64,000 nucleotides of DNA from Epichloe hybrida (taxonomy: Eukaryota; Ascomycota; Sordariomycetes; Hypocreales; Clavicipitaceae). The position numbers and the translations under genes were made by a program. Location: NCBI GenBank assembly GCA_019022495.1, contig JAFEKR010000004.1:682001-746000 (forward strand), read 5' to 3'. Shown piece by piece: positions 61,058 through 64,000 of this stretch (the first letter of the stretch is position 1; each line of letters starts with the position of its first letter). The notes under the pieces are model-generated. The model did not search any database. It saw only the letters and a program-made list of their open reading frames with translations, and was not told the origin of the DNA.

Positions 61058-64000
61058 GCTCAAAAACGCAATAAAAATCAGATTAAAGGAAAGTGTACAC
61101 TAGTGGATCCCTTAATAGGAATCCGCTGCTCTGATTAGCCGTTGCGGCATTAGTTAATTAAATTAATCCGTTAGTCCTTGCCTAAGCTCCCGTCCCTTAA
61201 TATTACAAGTCTCTTTACCTATCCTTTAATATAAATCGTTAATTTGTTTAAATTAATTAAAAAGAAAAGTAATAAATTTAGCGATGCTTTTGTTATCATA
61301 TCTGCCAGATTATCGTTGCTATTGATCCATCTAACTTCGTAGACCTCATGCCTTTCATACAATTAACGAAGGGCCATAATATTAATTATTAGTCTCTTCT
61401 CCTTTGTGGTTCCTAGCTTTACAAGACATTTATATAACAAAAAAGAATTAGTATAGAGAATCATAGGAATTCGAGGCATCTTTAATTAATCTGTGATCTA
61501 ATATAAAGTCATAGAAATTGCATAGGCAATGTCTACGCCTTAAACCATGCTATATAACTCGGAGGCAAGCGTGCTATAAGTAACTCTCTTGCTCTTTGTT
61601 AAGCTATACGTGATAATATTACCTTTTATAATAAAGGTATTATCGTCTTACATTATCTTGTTGCTAATCATAATCACATATCCGATTTATAAGCTTAAAT
61701 CCTTGTTGTTAGTAAGCGATCCATTTACAAACACAAAGAGCTTTGCCTCCTTAAGAACCAAAGGAATATATTACAGTCCACGTTATTAATTCTTAATCTA
61801 CTATTTAAGGCGTTTGTTAAGACATACAATATCTTCCGTAAAGGGCTCTTAGTGTTAAGCTACAATTAAAAGGTTATATAAAGCCTCTAGTTAATACACA
61901 GTTGTGATATAGCTTCCTCGCGCTCGTTACTCTATGTAATCTTACTTTACCGTTAAGGATTAAGGATTAACTTCCTTAATCTTCTAACTCTAACCTTTCT
62001 AGGTTAAGATTAGCAAATTATTAGTGTTCTAGGTTAAGATATAGCTATTAAAGATAAGGGGGTTCTTAGTGGTTAATCATTACTTTTCTTTAGCTATAAA
62101 ATTAGCTTTCTAGAGCTCTTTCTCTTCTTTTTAGAAGAAGTTATCGTTACTTAGGCCTAATGTATTATCAGTTTGTATTCCAATAATGCTAAAGAGGTTC
62201 TTATCATTTAGAGCTATAATTAATAAGTAAGGATTATAGGTTAAAGTTATTATATTAAGGTTATCCCTATGGTAACGGAAGTACGTTACCTACTAGTAGG
62301 TTCTAGCCTTTATAATCCTATAAAGAGGTCTAATTAATTTAATTACAGTCCCTTCTAGAAAGAGATATGTAATTTGCTTTAGCAATTTCATAAGAATTGG
62401 CCTTATTAGCACCGTGTGCAATTAAGTGTAGGCTTGTGTAATATCGCGAATCCAAAGGTAAATACCTTTTCTTCTTAATAACGGAGTGATAGCTATGATT
62501 AGTCGTTAGCTCGCACGTTATATTATTAGCGATTACATTAGGATAAATTCCTTTCCTTTATTATTATAGCCTTATATAATAAGACAAGATTTCTTGTATA
62601 GCAAGTCCATTCCTTTGCCTTTAATTTCTCTAACTATACGAGAATCAAAGATTCTATGACCTCCGTGCTTCGCTAGGTTAAACTTAACAAATTTAAACAT
62701 ATTACGAGCTTGCAAAGCGTTAATCTTAGCTTAATTAGACTACTTAAAGGGTTTTCCTAGGGTTATAATCCTTCCTTCTTAGCAGAGCTAAAGGGTAAGG
62801 TTTTAATTAGCCTCTTCCTTTGCTATAAGGAATGCTATACTTAGTATCCCTCTAGTTATAACCTCTTAAATAAAGGCCTCCTCTTAATCTTTATTTATAA
62901 GTACGTAGAGTTAAACTAGGCTAATATTCTTCTTAGGGCTATAAGGTCTTCTTTTCCTTGCTTTTATTCCTTTAGGGCGTGGTAATAAGTCTTTAACTTA
63001 ATGGCTTCCCCTTAGGGCCTTTTAGGCTTTATAAGCCTCTTTATTAAATTCTCCTACACTTATAAATTACACTATAAGGGCCTTTCTTAGTCTCCCTTGC
63101 TTTCTCTTAGCTAGTGCCTATAGCTCTTTGCTATCTTCTATTAGAGGATCTCTTTTATTAGTAGTAGTTAGTTATGCAGCTCCTTCTTCCTTTACATTAC
63201 TTAGCTATTACTCTAGCAGATTATAGGGCTTTATCTCCTACTATTCTAGCCTCTCTATAATACACAGGTCTTTATAGTAGGGCTTTATTACTATAGAGCG
63301 GAACTTTACTAGGCCACAGGGTATGTTAATAGTATAGGTCTCTCTATTAGTAGTAAGTAGCTTATAAGGGCTATACTAGCTACCCTTCTCTCTTCACACA
63401 CATATATTAGCCTATAGGGGCAGCTAATATATAGGCGCTATATTAGGGCTGTTCTAGGCTCTAAGGGTATTATGGATTTACTATAAAGCTAGAAGACATC
63501 AGACTTCATTAGTTACCTTACGAATTACTTCCGTATATTAAATAATAAAGACACTTAGCAGTAACTTATCTATTATCCGCAGGTAGCCTTTAAAGACTAG
63601 CATAGTTAGGATAATACTATTTAGGCTTATAGAGTTATTAATTACCTTAATAGCTATTTAGAGACATTACTCTAGCGCGAGCTCTATTCTAATTAAGTCT
63701 GTGATAATATTATAGGCTTAGCGTAAAGGTCTATAGTATCTCTTAACCTTTCTAATGCTATTATAGGCTTTAATTAGTATCTCACTAGTTTTAATTAATA
63801 TTAATTAAGCATAATATCTGAATTTAGCGGAAGCAAAGTTATTGCTAGCATTGTGGATAATCTAATCTAGAGGTCTAAGATAAGTATTAATCTAATATTC
63901 GCGGATTACATCCTAGATATCTTAAGCCTTCTGCTTCTTTAGATTAAGAAATTAGGCTACTTAGAACGAGGTTACTAAATCAACGATGTGAAGCACTAGT
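61058..64000 (-). pseudogene. Integrase (partial), RT and RNase H relic of Copia G
   Basis: It reads leftward. RNase H/C-terminal block VYEVRWINSNDN(L)AD at about 61290-61350. RT active-site block FSIIGIQTDNTLGLSNDNFF at about 62130-62195: only the second catalytic Asp is lost here, so this copy is less RIP-damaged than D (TNN). The integrase region begins near 63870 and runs off the window. Positions 62219-62802 are identical to D 15682-16265, while the flanks differ by many transitions. Small plus-strand frames (61589-61789) are antisense shadows. Confidence 0.87.

Larger units (their letters stand above)
50077..64000 (-). mobile_element. Copia G, sister of D, truncated by window end, carrying Gypsy H
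   Basis: Its 3' LTR is at 50077-50332 (256 bp, D type). The left TSD would be TAAAC (50072-50076); the right one lies outside the window. The interior 50333-50366 plus 61058-64000 matches D from 14487 to 17463 with no net indel. The rest of the element and its 5' LTR are beyond 64000. It is inserted in Copia I in reverse. Confidence 0.92.

Overview
This window looks like an AT-rich, transposon-filled block from a filamentous ascomycete. The signature is repeat-induced point mutation (RIP). CpA and TpG are almost absent and TpA is everywhere. CpG steps survive inside mutated regions. Diverged copies differ almost only by C-to-T and G-to-A transitions, with almost no indels. The retroelement reading frames are broken by TAA and TAG where CAA, CAG or TGG would be expected. 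I found no intact protein-coding gene, no tRNA or rRNA gene and no CRISPR array. I cannot name the species.

Left edge (1-6390). The window opens inside the 3' part of a Gypsy element (A2), ending in a 267-bp LTR at 1697-1963. Directly behind it is the C-terminal part of a DUF3435 tyrosine-recombinase gene (1964-3344), the family of Starship 'captain' recombinases. It is broken by RIP-type stops but still shows a recognisable 74-bp intron. A 258-bp MITE-like inverted-repeat element follows (3378-3635), then about 2.7 kb of better-balanced sequence in which I see no gene.

Right part (6391-64000). From 6391 on, everything is LTR retrotransposons inserted into each other. I could resolve most junctions by target-site duplications (TSDs). 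Copia I (from 6391, + strand) is the oldest host. It carries Copia C (6819-13195, -), Copia E (13764-45364, +), a miniature LTR element F (45427-46686) and Copia G (50077 to beyond the window, -). E carries Copia D of its own family in the opposite orientation (14231-20986, -), a hAT-like element hAT1 (21818-23743) and chromodomain Gypsy A (25576-41751, +). A carries hAT2 (27729-29473) and Gypsy B (31842-38441, +). G carries Gypsy H (50367-61052, +), which has an extra long decayed reading frame downstream of pol. The nest is four levels deep (I > E > A > B or hAT2).

Most notable points: (1) in every element with two LTRs, RIP is weaker at the outer edge of each LTR than at the inner edge; (2) a 584-bp tract is identical between D and G although the sequence on both sides is heavily diverged; (3) the DUF3435 relic; (4) the third reading frame of H; (5) element F, which shares priming signals with the Copia elements and holds an unmutated GC-richer island; (6) the two hAT-like elements with different minisatellite expansions.
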